A DNA stretch of 64,000 nucleotides from assembly GCF_016458235.1 (NCBI RefSeq), contig NZ_JAEMHK010000005.1, positions 1 through 64,000 on the forward strand, in the 5' to 3' direction. The notes under the pieces were generated by a model, which was given only the letters and a program-made list of their open reading frames with translations, did no database searches and had not been told where the DNA came from. Source of the DNA: Geomonas propionica. Lineage in GTDB: Bacteria; Desulfobacterota; Desulfuromonadia; Geobacterales; Geobacteraceae. This document shows positions 9,012 to 18,199 of this stretch, in pieces. The position numbers and the translations under genes were made by a program. Position 1 is the stretch's first letter, and each line of letters starts with the position of its first letter.

Positions 9012-9605
9012 ATGAAATGGAGTGCTTTGATTTATCTGGTCTCTTTGGCGCTGCTCGCGGGTTGCGCCGATACATCCGCGCTGGTCCGGCCTGTGTCCTC
9101 TTCCGGCTTTGAGAAGGTCTTCGACGTGAGGGGAGGCGAGGCGAGGCTGAAAACGGGGGAGGCGGGCCTGGACGTGGCGGCCATGCTGAAGACCCACAAG
9201 GCGCGTCCGTCCCTCTTCCCGGACAGGCACGGCACCCCCGAGTTCCGTTTGCAGGTCTCCATCGATGGGCAGGCCGACGCCTGGCCTGGGGCGTTGCATG
9301 AGGAAAGAGGGCGGTTCCTTAATCTCGCCGACCCGGAAGCGGGCGCCGGGGTAAGGTACCGCTTTTTCAAGCCGCTGCGGCTCAAGGCGGGAACGCACCA
9401 GATGGTTGTGGCCTTGCCGGACGAAGGCGTCAGCGTGAAGCGCAGCATCACGCTTGAAGAGGGGCGGCTGCACACCCTGGTGGTCGAACCGGTGTACAGC
9501 GCCAAGGCGGAGAAACGGCGCCCCGGGCTTTTCGGCTCTGCAACTTTCAAGGAAGGAGTGCGCAGCTTCAGGCTGATTTTGGACGGCAAACAGTTGGAGA
9601 GTTAG
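9012..9605 (+). CDS. Lipoprotein of unknown function ending the metal-efflux operon
   Basis: The 197-residue protein has a lipoprotein signal with lipobox LLAGC (Cys at about residue 18). The rest is predicted beta-rich (for example FRLQVSIDGQ, HQMVVALPDEGVSVKRSITL), resembling a small immunoglobulin-like or PEGA-like fold, but I do not recognise the family. It begins 19 bases after the RND pump with GGAGG upstream and is followed by a terminator, so it belongs to the operon. A role in envelope assembly of the pump is inference only. Confidence 0.75.
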   Translation: MKWSALIYLVSLALLAGCADTSALVRPVSSSGFEKVFDVRGGEARLKTGEAGLDVAAMLKTHKARPSLFPDRHGTPEFRLQVSIDGQADAWPGALHEERGRFLNLADPEAGAGVRYRFFKPLRLKAGTHQMVVALPDEGVSVKRSITLEEGRLHTLVVEPVYSAKAEKRRPGLFGSATFKEGVRSFRLILDGKQLES

Positions 9606-9625
9606 CGGGTTGTTGTTATGTGATG

Positions 9626-9668
9626 GTGCCGTGGCCGCCCCTCCTCCTCCGGTCACGGCACATTTTTT
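9626..9668 (+). terminator. Terminator of the metal-efflux operon
   Basis: GTGCCGTGGCC (9626-9636) pairs with GGTCACGGCAC (9651-9661), 11 base pairs with one G-U, followed by ATTTTTT. Confidence 0.85.
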
Positions 9669-9778
9669 CCAACAAATTCCCCTCGCCGGGGCGAGCAAGA
9701 CCCGATATCGATGTAAACGCAATCGCGGTGGCCGATTCAGCCACTGTTTTAAAATCAGCAAAAGGATATTGAACGACG

Positions 9779-9808
9779 ACGGCCCCGCGTAAAGCGGGGC
9801 CGTTTTTT
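9779..9808 (+). terminator. Intrinsic terminator hairpin
   Basis: A CGGCCCCGC / GCGGGGCCG stem with a five-base loop is followed by TTTTTT. It lies about 170 bases after the lipoprotein stop and may end a small transcript or back up the first terminator. Confidence 0.8.
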
Positions 9809-9958
9809 GGTTTAATCAAAAGTTTAACGTTGCGAAACAGAGCGAGCTGTTGTAAAGTGTCGCGCGGTCGAGGGTCAGGCCACTCATTAGAAGTGCGGCT
9901 CTTGTTTTATTTTCGACTAACGCTCCGTTTTTCAAGTAGTGCCAGGTTTACCAATAGC

Positions 9959-9988
9959 TTGCTTATTTCCAAATGCTTATGGTATACA
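9959..9988 (+). promoter_or_regulatory. Candidate promoter for livHMGF
   Basis: TTGCTT (9959-9964) and TATACA (9983-9988) are separated by 18 bases. The match is moderate, and the assignment rests mainly on position in the A/T-rich region upstream of livH. Confidence 0.35.
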
Positions 9989-10095
9989 TCTGAAGCTATT
10001 CCCGTGTTTTATTTTGAGAAAATTTTAACCTGAATTTCATCCCTGTAGCGGGTCGAAGTTTTTGGTCAGACAAATCCAGTCGGAAGGAAGTCGAC

Positions 10096-10971
<876 letters not shown>

Positions 10972-10976
10972 ATTCG

Positions 10977-11876
10977 ATGGCAGACTTCCTGAACAGCTTG
11001 GTCGGCTCGGTCGACCCGTACATGTTGCAGATCCTTGTCAACGTCGGCATCGCTATCGTGCTGGCGCTGGGACTTAACGTCATCACCGGTCTCACCGGGC
11101 AATTGTCCCTGGGGCACGCCGCGTTCATGAGCATCGGCGCCTTCACGAGCGCCATGGTGACCATCAAGACCGGCCTTCCCTTCTTCGCCAACCTCGCCGT
11201 GACTGGTGTGGTGACCGCCATCGTGGCCGCGGCGATTGGTTTCCCGATCCTGAGGCTCACCGGCGACTACCTGGCCATCTGTACCCTTGGCTTCGCGGAG
11301 ATCGTCAAGGTCTTCTTCCTGAACTTCGAGCCGACCAACAAGGCGCTCGGCCTCACCGTCCCCCAGGCCAAGACCTCGATCCCCATGCCGATCTACGTAT
11401 GGGTGGTCGCCATCCTCGCCATCATCCTGGTCACCTTCGTGCAGAACTCCCGTTTCGGGCGCGCGCTGAAGGCGATCCGCGAGGACGAGATCGCGGCCGA
11501 CGCCATGGGTATCAACACTGCACGCTACAAGATCCAGGCATTCGCGCTGGGCTCCTTCATGGCCGGCATCGGCGGCGGTCTCTACGCCCACTTCCTGAGC
11601 TACATCAACCCCTCCGACTTCGGGTTCCTGAAATCGGTCGATATCCTGGCCATGGTGGTTCTGGGCGGCTTGGGCAGCGTCCCGGGTGCTGTGATCGGTT
11701 CCTCCGTGCTCGCCTCGGCGCCTGAGTTCCTGCGCTTCATGTCGCAGTACCGCATGCTGGTGTACGGCGCGCTGCTGGTATTCCTGATGGTGTTCCGCCC
11801 CAACGGGCTTCTCGGCGGCGTGAACGTCACCGAACTGCTGCTGCGGGCAATCGGCAGGAAGCCGGCTGGCAAGTAA
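10977..11876 (+). CDS. livM: Branched-chain amino acid ABC transporter permease LivM
   Basis: This is the second permease of the importer, 299 residues with about eight to nine membrane segments. It carries the LivM signature GLNVITGLTGQLSLGHAAFM and the coupling loop SRFGRALKAIREDEIAADAMGI. It is five bases downstream of livH and 34 bases upstream of livG. The protein lacks the extra N-terminal segments of E. coli LivM, as is usual for the shorter LivM proteins of many bacteria. Confidence 0.95.
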   Translation: MADFLNSLVGSVDPYMLQILVNVGIAIVLALGLNVITGLTGQLSLGHAAFMSIGAFTSAMVTIKTGLPFFANLAVTGVVTAIVAAAIGFPILRLTGDYLAICTLGFAEIVKVFFLNFEPTNKALGLTVPQAKTSIPMPIYVWVVAILAIILVTFVQNSRFGRALKAIREDEIAADAMGINTARYKIQAFALGSFMAGIGGGLYAHFLSYINPSDFGFLKSVDILAMVVLGGLGSVPGAVIGSSVLASAPEFLRFMSQYRMLVYGALLVFLMVFRPNGLLGGVNVTELLLRAIGRKPAGK

Positions 11877-11910
11877 ATTACGAAAATAACTCACGAAACG
11901 AGAGTAACGC

Positions 11911-12684
11911 ATGTCTATTCTTAAACTCGATAACGTCACCATCCGCTTCGGCGGCCTGGTCGCCGTAGACAAGGTAAATCTCGAAGTCCAGAAGGGTGAC
12001 ATCATGGCCCTGATCGGGCCGAACGGTGCCGGCAAGAGCACCATGTTCAACCTGATCACCGGCATCTACACCCCGACTGAGGGGCAGATCTCCTTCATGG
12101 GCGAGAGCATCTCCGGCAAGCCGGCCTTCAAGATCGCCGCTTCCGGCATCGGCAGGACCTTCCAGAACATCAGGCTCTTCACCCAGTTGACCGTTCTCGA
12201 GAACGTCCTGATCGGCGCCCACACCCAGGGGTCCTTCGACCTGACCGGGGCGACCCTGAAGTTCCTCCCGTGGGTCCGTCGCGAGGAGAACGAACTCAAG
12301 GAACTGGCCATGTCCTGCCTGAAGCAGGTGGACCTGACCCACAAGGCCTACGAACTGGCCGGCAACCTCCCGTACGGTGAGCAGCGCCGCCTCGAGATCG
12401 CCCGCGCCCTGGCCATCAAGCCGCAGATCATCCTGCTGGACGAGCCGGCCGCCGGCATGAACCCGCAGGAGAAGCTGGTCCTCGCCGAGATGGTTAAGGC
12501 CATCAGCAAGACCGGCATCACCGTCTTCCTGGTCGAGCACGACATGAAGTTCGTCATGGGAATTTCGGATCGCATCGCCGTTCTCGATTACGGTGTCAAG
12601 ATCGCCGAGGGCACTCCGGAGGAGATCCGGAAAAACCCGAAGGTCATCGAGGCGTATCTCGGCAAAGGAGCAGCGGATGCTTAA
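11911..12684 (+). CDS. livG: Branched-chain amino acid ABC transporter ATPase LivG
   Basis: This 257-residue ATPase subunit has Walker A GPNGAGKST near residue 37, a signature motif of the LPYGEQRRLEIARAL type near residue 153, Walker B IILLDEPAAGMNP, and the switch His in LVEHDMKFVM. AACGAGAGTAACGC lies before the ATG. Its last eight bases overlap livF, indicating translational coupling. Confidence 0.95.
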   Translation: MSILKLDNVTIRFGGLVAVDKVNLEVQKGDIMALIGPNGAGKSTMFNLITGIYTPTEGQISFMGESISGKPAFKIAASGIGRTFQNIRLFTQLTVLENVLIGAHTQGSFDLTGATLKFLPWVRREENELKELAMSCLKQVDLTHKAYELAGNLPYGEQRRLEIARALAIKPQIILLDEPAAGMNPQEKLVLAEMVKAISKTGITVFLVEHDMKFVMGISDRIAVLDYGVKIAEGTPEEIRKNPKVIEAYLGKGAADA

Positions 12685-13378
12685 GGTAGAGAATGTCAGC
12701 GTGAACTACGGCGCCATCAAGGCGCTGCAAAACGTTTCCTTCCAGATCAACCAGGGTGAGATCGTGGCCCTCATCGGCGCCAACGGTGCCGGCAAGACCA
12801 CCATCCTGAATACCATCTCCAACATCGTCCCGTCCGTGGCTGGCAAAATCACCTACCTGGACAAGGACATCACCAAACTGCCGCCGCACGAGATCGTCAA
12901 GCTGGGCATCTCGCAAGTCCCGGAAGGGCGTCGCGTCTTCGCCAAGATGAGCGTGCTCGAGAACCTGGAGATGGGCGCTTACACAAGAAGCGATAACGAG
13001 GTCGGCTCCGACATGGAGAAGATCTTCCAGCGTTTCCCGCGCCTGAACGAGCGCAAAAAGCAGCCGGCCAAGACCCTTTCCGGCGGCGAGCAGCAGATGC
13101 TGGCCATGGGCCGGGCGCTCATGTCCCGCCCGAAGCTGCTCCTTTTGGACGAGCCCTCCATGGGCCTCGCCCCGATGCTGGTCGAGCAGATCTTCCAGAT
13201 CATCCAGGAGATTAACGCCAGCGGCACCACCATCCTCCTGGTCGAGCAGAACGCCAACATGGCGCTCTCCATCGCCCATCGCGCCTACGTCCTTGAGACC
13301 GGTGAGGTGGTGCTGCAGGGCGACGCCAAGGAACTTGCCTCGAACCCCGAAGTGAGAAAGGCTTACCTGGGAGAGTAG
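12677..13378 (+). CDS. livF: Branched-chain amino acid ABC transporter ATPase LivF
   Basis: This is the second ATPase subunit, 233 residues. Walker A GANGAGKTT, signature LSGGEQQMLAMGRALM, and Walker B LLLLDEPSMGLAP are all present. I place the start at ATG 12677, preceded by AAAGGAGCAGCGG, although the frame stays open upstream inside livG. The operon has no livJ/livK binding-protein gene at either end, so the receptor must be encoded elsewhere. Confidence 0.94.
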   Translation: MLKVENVSVNYGAIKALQNVSFQINQGEIVALIGANGAGKTTILNTISNIVPSVAGKITYLDKDITKLPPHEIVKLGISQVPEGRRVFAKMSVLENLEMGAYTRSDNEVGSDMEKIFQRFPRLNERKKQPAKTLSGGEQQMLAMGRALMSRPKLLLLDEPSMGLAPMLVEQIFQIIQEINASGTTILLVEQNANMALSIAHRAYVLETGEVVLQGDAKELASNPEVRKAYLGE

Positions 13379-13379
13379 G

Positions 13380-14285
13380 GTGTCTGACACCACAACCAAA
13401 CCTTGGATCAACCCCTACCTGGCCATCCTGGTAGGGGTTTTTGCTGTCTCCTTCTCCTCCATCCTGGTGAGGGTTTGCACGGCTCCCCCCCTGGTGATCG
13501 CGGCCTACCGGCTCATTTTCACCTTCTGCTTCCTGGCGCCCTTCACCCTTTGGGGCGGCGCGCCCGCCTTGCGCGGCATGACCGCGCGCCAGGTCGGCCT
13601 CTCCGCCGCCAGCGGCGTATTCCTCGCGCTGCACTTCGTCACCTGGTTCATCTCTCTCAAGTACACCTCCATCGCCAGCTCCGTGGTGCTCGTCACCACC
13701 CAGCCGCTCTTCGTCGTGTTCGGTTCCTGGATCTTCTTCAAGGAGCGGGTGCCGCGCAAGGCGCTCTACGGCTGCTTCCTCGCCTTCGTGGGCAGCGTGG
13801 TCATCGGCGCCACCGACTTCCAGTTGGGAGAGAGGGCGTTTGTCGGCGACCTGCTGGCGCTCTTCGCCGCGGTCATGGTGTCCGGGTATTTGCTCATCGG
13901 CAGGAGGCTGCGCCACGGCGTGCCGCTCACCGGCTACACCTTTGTCACCTACGGCGCCAGCGCTGTTACCTTGAGCGCAGCGGCTGCCGTGGGCGGGGTG
14001 CCGTTTTACCCGTATTCCGGGCGGGACTGGCTCATTTTCGTGGCTTTGGCCTTGGTCTGCACCATCCTCGGGCATACCGTTTTCAATTGGGTATTGCGTT
14101 ACGTGCAGGCGTCCGTGGTTTCTGTGAGCATCCTGGGGGAGCCGTTGGGGGCGATCGTGTGGGCCGCGGTGTTCCTCGGCGAGAATCCTACGCCGCGCCA
14201 GGCGATCGGCGGGTCCATCATCTTCGCCGGGCTGTACCTCTTCACGAGGGTAACTGCTAAAAACGATAAACCGGTAAACCGTTAA
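13380..14285 (+). CDS. DMT/EamA-family permease
   Basis: This is a ten-segment drug/metabolite transporter of 301 residues with two EamA repeats (about residues 12-145 and 160-290). The GTG start at 13380 directly follows the livF stop and is preceded by GGGAGAG, so it is co-transcribed with the liv genes. Members export amino acids or other metabolites; export of excess branched-chain amino acids is an attractive but unproven reading of the context. Confidence 0.88.
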   Translation: MSDTTTKPWINPYLAILVGVFAVSFSSILVRVCTAPPLVIAAYRLIFTFCFLAPFTLWGGAPALRGMTARQVGLSAASGVFLALHFVTWFISLKYTSIASSVVLVTTQPLFVVFGSWIFFKERVPRKALYGCFLAFVGSVVIGATDFQLGERAFVGDLLALFAAVMVSGYLLIGRRLRHGVPLTGYTFVTYGASAVTLSAAAAVGGVPFYPYSGRDWLIFVALALVCTILGHTVFNWVLRYVQASVVSVSILGEPLGAIVWAAVFLGENPTPRQAIGGSIIFAGLYLFTRVTAKNDKPVNR

Positions 14286-14288
14286 CAA

Positions 14289-14379
14289 GGAGAAAATCTG
14301 AGGACATCTGAGAACTACGGAGAGAGGCAAACCTTTAAACGGTTCCTCTGATTTTCTCAGATTTCCTCAGATTTTCTCC
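14289..14379 (+). repeat. Long inverted repeat upstream of the YbaK-type gene
   Basis: Arms at 14289-14314 and 14354-14379 are reverse complements over 26 bases with one mismatch, with a 39-base loop. Each arm also holds a direct repeat of ATCTGAG. There is no T run after the right arm, so it is not an ordinary terminator. In RNA it would form a very stable hairpin ending 36 bases before the ATG at 14416. Confidence 0.8.
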
Positions 14380-14415
14380 CTGTGAAAGGTTTTGATTCTG
14401 ACTTTGGAGGCAGCA

Positions 14416-14898
14416 ATGGATTCATCTTTGAGCGCAAGCGCGAAACGGGTACAGGATGCACTAACCGGCTTCGGTATCGATTGCCGGGTCAAGGAGTTCG
14501 GCGAGAGTACCCGAACGGCAGTCGATGCGGCTAACGCAGTGGGCTGCGAGGTCGGGCAGATCGTCAAGTCACTGGTGTTCCGCGGCAAGGAGAGCGGCAA
14601 AGCGGTCTTCGTGGTGGCAAGCGGCGCCAACATGGTGAACGAGAAGGTGCTGGCAACGCTCATGGGCGAGAAGATCGAGCGGGCCACGCCGGATTTCGTG
14701 CGCGAGCAGACCGGCTACGCCATCGGCGGGGTATCCCCGGTGGGGCATCCGGCGCCGCTCACCACCTTCATCGACGAGGACCTGCTGAGCTACCAGGAAC
14801 TGTGGGCCGCCGCCGGGACACCCAACGCGGTGTTCGCACTGACCCCGGAGCAGCTTTGCGAGATCACCGCAGGGCAGATTGCCGCCATCAAAAAATAG
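14416..14898 (+). CDS. YbaK/EbsC-family aminoacyl-tRNA deacylase
   Basis: The 160-residue protein is a stand-alone editing domain that hydrolyses mischarged tRNA. Family features are the early conserved region VKSLVFRGKESGKAVFVVASGANMV (split around residues 55-80), the basic residue after the first strand, and the motif AIGGVSPVGHPAPLTTFIDEDLL near residues 108-128. TTTGGAGGCAGCA precedes ATG 14416. YbaK acts on Cys-tRNA(Pro) and related ones on other mispairs; the exact substrate is not decided here. Confidence 0.88.
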   Translation: MDSSLSASAKRVQDALTGFGIDCRVKEFGESTRTAVDAANAVGCEVGQIVKSLVFRGKESGKAVFVVASGANMVNEKVLATLMGEKIERATPDFVREQTGYAIGGVSPVGHPAPLTTFIDEDLLSYQELWAAAGTPNAVFALTPEQLCEITAGQIAAIKK

Positions 14899-14918
14899 GC
14901 GCCGCCCGCGTTAACAGT

Positions 14919-14967
14919 GGGGCCACTGTAGGGGCGAATAATTATTCGCCCAGGCGGCTTAGCCGCC
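14919..14967. repeat. Palindromic interspersed repeat, copy 2 (single end) plus hairpin
   Basis: A single palindromic end, CTGTAGGGGCGAATAATTATTCGCCC, lies at 14926-14951. It is preceded by CAGTGGGGCCACTG, itself palindromic. A second hairpin, GGCGGC-TTA-GCCGCC, follows at 14953-14967. The inverted partner end present in the other copies is missing, so this is a solo or decayed copy. Confidence 0.75.
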
Positions 14968-15038
14968 GTATCAGAGCAAGCAATCGCGGCAATGCCGCTA
15001 AACCAACAGAGAGCAGAGCAAAGGACACAGGCAACGAC

Positions 15039-16406
15039 ATGCAAAACGTACAAGTAACCAAGGCACGGGACAGTTTCACCTCTGGTTTAGGAGTCATCGC
15101 CGCGACACTCGGGTCCGCGGTAGGCTTGGGCAACATCTGGAAATTCCCCGCGCTGACCGGTCTGAACGGCGGGGCCGCCTTCATCATCGTCTACCTGCTC
15201 TCGACCCTGATGGCCGGCCTCGTGGTCATGGTCGCCGAGCTCATGCTGGGGCGCCGCTCCAAGTCCGACGCGCTCACCACGTTCAAGGTGCTGCACCCCA
15301 AAAATCCCACCTGGGCCCTTATCGGCGCGGCCGGCGTCCTTTCCGCTTTCCTGATCCTCGCCTTCTACACCGAGGTGGCGGGGTGGGTCTTCGCCTACAT
15401 CTTCAAGGCCGCTTCCGGCAGCATCCTTTCCGCTGACCCCAAGGTCACCTCCGCCGGCTTCGAAAAGCTGATCACCGACCCGGTGCAGTCCGTGTTCTGG
15501 CAGTGCCTGGTGCTGGTCTTCGTCGGCGCCATCATCATCGCCGGCGTTTCGAAAGGGATCGAGAAGACCACCAAGCGCCTCATGCCGGTGCTGTTCCTGA
15601 TCCTGGTCATGATCGGCATCCGGAGCCTGATGCTTCCCGGCGCTGCGGCTGGCCTTGAATTCCTGTTCCGCCCGGACTTCTCCAAGGTTACCGGAGCCGT
15701 CGTCCTCACCGCCATGGGGCTCGCCTTCTTCAAGCTCTCTGTCGGCATGGGGACCATGATCACCTACGGCAGCTACTTTCGCGATGACCAGAACATCCCG
15801 ATGACCGCGCTACGCGTCATGCTCGCCGACCTCACCGTCTCCATACTGGCGGGCGTCGCCATCTTCCCGGCCGTCTTCACCTACGGTTTCAAACCGGAAG
15901 CGGGGCCGTCGCTGCTTTTCATCACCATTCCGGCGGTGTTCTCGCAGATGCCCTTCGGCAATATCTTCGTGGTGCTCTTCTTCGTGCTGGGCGCCATCGC
16001 CGCCACCGGCGCTATGCTTTCCATCCTCGAGGTTCCGGTCGCGTACCTGCACCAGCGCTTCGGCATGTCCCGCCTCAGCTCGACCGTGCTGACCGTGGTG
16101 CTGCTGGCCCTGATCGGTTCCACCGCTGCGCTCTCCAACAGTCTGCTGGCCAACTTCAAGCTGTTCGGCATGACCATGTTCGACCTCTACGATTTCGTAA
16201 CCTCGAACTTCCTGATGCCAGTGGGCGGCCTGTTCATCTGCCTCTTCGTCGGCTGGGTCTGGGGCGACGAGAAGGTGAGGGCGGCCCTCTCCAACGACGG
16301 GCAGTTGAAAAATGGCGCCATCATCAGTATCTTCTTGTTCCTGGTGAAGTACGTCGCACCGATCACCATTACCGCCATCCTGCTGCGCGGCCTCAAGGTG
16401 ATCTAA
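15039..16406 (+). CDS. Neurotransmitter:sodium symporter (NSS) family transporter
   Basis: This is a sodium-coupled amino acid importer of the LeuT/TnaT/MhsT family, 455 residues with about eleven to twelve membrane segments. The unwound first segment that binds Na+ and substrate is clear (TLGSAVGLGNIWKFP, residues 21-35). ATG 15039 is chosen because homologues start close to the RDSFTSGLGVIAATLGS motif; the frame is open further upstream through the repeat. AAAGGACA is a distant ribosome binding site. The substrate is probably an amino acid but is not determined. Confidence 0.92.
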   Translation: MQNVQVTKARDSFTSGLGVIAATLGSAVGLGNIWKFPALTGLNGGAAFIIVYLLSTLMAGLVVMVAELMLGRRSKSDALTTFKVLHPKNPTWALIGAAGVLSAFLILAFYTEVAGWVFAYIFKAASGSILSADPKVTSAGFEKLITDPVQSVFWQCLVLVFVGAIIIAGVSKGIEKTTKRLMPVLFLILVMIGIRSLMLPGAAAGLEFLFRPDFSKVTGAVVLTAMGLAFFKLSVGMGTMITYGSYFRDDQNIPMTALRVMLADLTVSILAGVAIFPAVFTYGFKPEAGPSLLFITIPAVFSQMPFGNIFVVLFFVLGAIAATGAMLSILEVPVAYLHQRFGMSRLSSTVLTVVLLALIGSTAALSNSLLANFKLFGMTMFDLYDFVTSNFLMPVGGLFICLFVGWVWGDEKVRAALSNDGQLKNGAIISIFLFLVKYVAPITITAILLRGLKVI

Positions 16407-16428
16407 CTTGTTCAGTACCCCACTTCCC

Positions 16429-16541
16429 TCCGCTCGCTCTAGTTCCCTCCCCTGGAGGGGGAGGGCTAGGGAGGGGGAAGGGGGGCATCTTTCTTGTTTA
16501 GGGTTCCCCCCTCCCAACCTCCCCCCTCCGGGGGGAGGAGT
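16429..16541. repeat. GC-rich interspersed repeat, copy 1
   Basis: This intergenic stretch is built from C/G runs in inverted arrangement: TCCCCTGGAGGGGGAGGG near 16448 and CCCCCCTCCGGGGGGAGG at about 16521-16538. A related block lies at 23133-23223. It reads like a dispersed intergenic repeat and holds no gene. Confidence 0.65.
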
Positions 16542-16565
16542 AGACGGTCCAAGGACATCTGCCAC

Positions 16566-17477
16566 ATGAGCAACCTTTCCGACACCACCGAGCTCACCGC
16601 CGCGCAAAAAAGCCGCCAGGGCGTCATCTACGGCCTGGCGGCTTACCTTTGCTGGGGCTTCTTCCCGGTCTACTTCAAGAGCGTCAAGGTCGTCCCGCCC
16701 CTGGAGATGGTCTCGCACCGGATCGTCTGGTCGCTCGCTTTCCTTATCATGCTCATCACCTGGAAAGGCGGGTGGCCTGCCACGATAGAAGTGCTCAAAA
16801 AGCCCAAGTCGCTCGCCGTCCTCTTTGTCACCACCATCCTCATCGCTACCAACTGGCTGGTCTTCATCTACGCCATCAGCATTGGAGAGGTGCTTCAGTC
16901 GAGCCTCGGCTATTTCATCAACCCGCTGGTCAACGTGCTGCTCGGCTTCATTTTCCTGCGGGAGCGGCTGGAGCGCCCGCAGTGGATCAGTCTCGTCCTT
17001 GCCTTCACCGGCGTCCTCTACCTCGCCATTCAGTACGGTAGCGTGCCTTGGATCTCGCTGCTCCTCGCGCTCTCCTTCGGGCTCTACGGGCTGATCCGCA
17101 AGGTGCTGCACGTCGAGCCGCTGGTCGGGCTCACTGTCGAGACGCTGCTCCTAATGCCGTTTGCGCTCTTCTACCTGGTGCAGTTGAACCAGAAGGGGAC
17201 CGGCATCTTCCTCACCCATGGACTCGCGCTGGATGTGCTGATCCCGATGTCCGGCGTGGTCACCGCCATCCCTTTGCTGCTCTTTGCTGCCGCCGGGAAG
17301 AAACTGCGCCTGGCCACCATCGGCTTTCTGCAGTACATCACGCCCACCATGCACTTCCTGCTCGCCATCACCCTCTTTGGCGAGACTTTCACCCACACCC
17401 ACCTGATCAGTTTCCTGTTCATCTGGGCCGGGCTCGCACTTTATTCCCTTCACGCCTATCGCTCTATTAGAGCGTAA
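16566..17477 (+). CDS. rarD: RarD-type EamA permease
   Basis: This 303-residue DMT-superfamily permease with ten membrane segments matches RarD closely: QGVIYGLAAYLCWGFFPVYFK at residues 17-37 (given in part), VVPPLEMVSHRIVWSL, TNWLVFIYAI, SLGYFINPLVNVLLGFIFLRERL and LQYITPTMHFLLAI. The function of RarD is poorly defined; resistance or metabolite export is presumed. The ATG at 16566 has only a weak upstream purine stretch. The gene stands alone between the GC-rich repeat and the toxin-antitoxin pair. Confidence 0.9.
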   Translation: MSNLSDTTELTAAQKSRQGVIYGLAAYLCWGFFPVYFKSVKVVPPLEMVSHRIVWSLAFLIMLITWKGGWPATIEVLKKPKSLAVLFVTTILIATNWLVFIYAISIGEVLQSSLGYFINPLVNVLLGFIFLRERLERPQWISLVLAFTGVLYLAIQYGSVPWISLLLALSFGLYGLIRKVLHVEPLVGLTVETLLLMPFALFYLVQLNQKGTGIFLTHGLALDVLIPMSGVVTAIPLLLFAAAGKKLRLATIGFLQYITPTMHFLLAITLFGETFTHTHLISFLFIWAGLALYSLHAYRSIRA

Positions 17478-17486
17478 AGTACCAGC

Positions 17487-17762
17487 TTAGTACACTGTGT
17501 CGTGATCACCAATGTTGATAGGTGTGATGTCTTGGTCGGTAACAAGGAATTCAAGGGTGATCCGGTAGGAAAGGGTTATCGATATGGAGTGAAGACCGCT
17601 CAGGCGACCCGCTAGACGGTGCAGCCTGAGCGAGGGATGAAAAGGGTTTGCTTCAAGCAGTTTCAGAGTCTTTAAATATGCTGACTCAAGTTCCGGGTGG
17701 TTAACCAGGAAACGACGAGCTCGCTTCTCATATTGCTTTGTAAAGACAAGCCTATACTTCAT
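17487..17762 (-). CDS. RelE/ParE-superfamily toxin
   Basis: The 91-residue protein has the RelE/StbE layout: an N-terminal strand (YRLVFTKQYEKRARRF), two helices, the LHRLAGRLSGLHSISITLSYRI region with basic residues, and a C-terminal IGDHDTVY motif. It is probably a ribosome-dependent mRNA endonuclease, by family. It is translationally coupled to the upstream antitoxin gene (ATGA overlap, 4 bases). The region is richer in A/T than its neighbours, suggesting acquisition by transfer. Confidence 0.85.
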   Translation of the reverse strand: MKYRLVFTKQYEKRARRFLVNHPELESAYLKTLKLLEANPFHPSLRLHRLAGRLSGLHSISITLSYRITLEFLVTDQDITPINIGDHDTVY

Positions 17763-18022
17763 GCCTCCTCACCTGCCCTTATTCTATTCAAATGTTCTTC
17801 TGGCGTCGACACTACGAAACGCCCTGCGGCAACATCTTCATTGCTTTGTGCAAGCGCCGCTTCCAATTCGCACTCCCGCAAGTAATTGAAGTGCTCGATC
17901 GGCATCACGACATACCGGGTCTTACCACGGACGGAAATGATAGCTTCCGAATCTTGGGACAATGCAGCCTCGATGGCAGCAACACCCCTGGTTTTTAGTT
18001 CGTTCGCGCTTATGGATGACAT
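17759..18022 (-). CDS. Phd/YefM-type antitoxin
   Basis: The 87-residue protein begins MSSISANELKTRGVAAIEAAL and contains EAIISVRGKTRYVVMPIEHF, the standard N-terminal DNA-binding fold of Phd/YefM antitoxins. The acidic C-terminal tail would bind the toxin. GTGAGGTGAAGCAGG precedes the ATG. It lies upstream of and overlaps the toxin gene. Autoregulation of the pair is usual in the family. Confidence 0.85.
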   Translation of the reverse strand: MSSISANELKTRGVAAIEAALSQDSEAIISVRGKTRYVVMPIEHFNYLRECELEAALAQSNEDVAAGRFVVSTPEEHLNRIRAGEEA

Positions 18023-18150
18023 CCTGCTTCACCTCACTCTTTAGTATCCTTTCCAGCCCTGTTCATGGTGCGATTAAAAGTACCATACCGAGATTGTATC
18101 GTCAATTTCAGATAAGCCACCTCTCTCGTGTATTCCCCGTTGCATATTGA

Positions 18151-18164
18151 ATGCATTTGTGCAT
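18151..18164. promoter_or_regulatory. Palindromic operator candidate, regulator copy
   Basis: ATGCA-TTTG-TGCAT is a perfect inverted repeat ending 35 bases before the GTG of the sigma-54 activator gene. The same ATGCA-N4-TGCAT architecture recurs at 19810-19823 upstream of the proline catabolic gene. It is probably an autoregulatory site, close to the activator's own promoter. Confidence 0.5.
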
Positions 18165-18199
18165 AATGGTCGCCGGCGCTACTTGAGCGGGAGGTTTTT

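Larger units (their letters stand above)
9669..10095. other. Intergenic region before livH
   Basis: This stretch has lower GC than its neighbours and holds no open reading frame I can support. It contains a strong hairpin with a T run at 9779-9808, a weak promoter candidate at 9959-9988, and GGAAGGAAG just before livH. No riboswitch was recognised. Confidence 0.6.
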
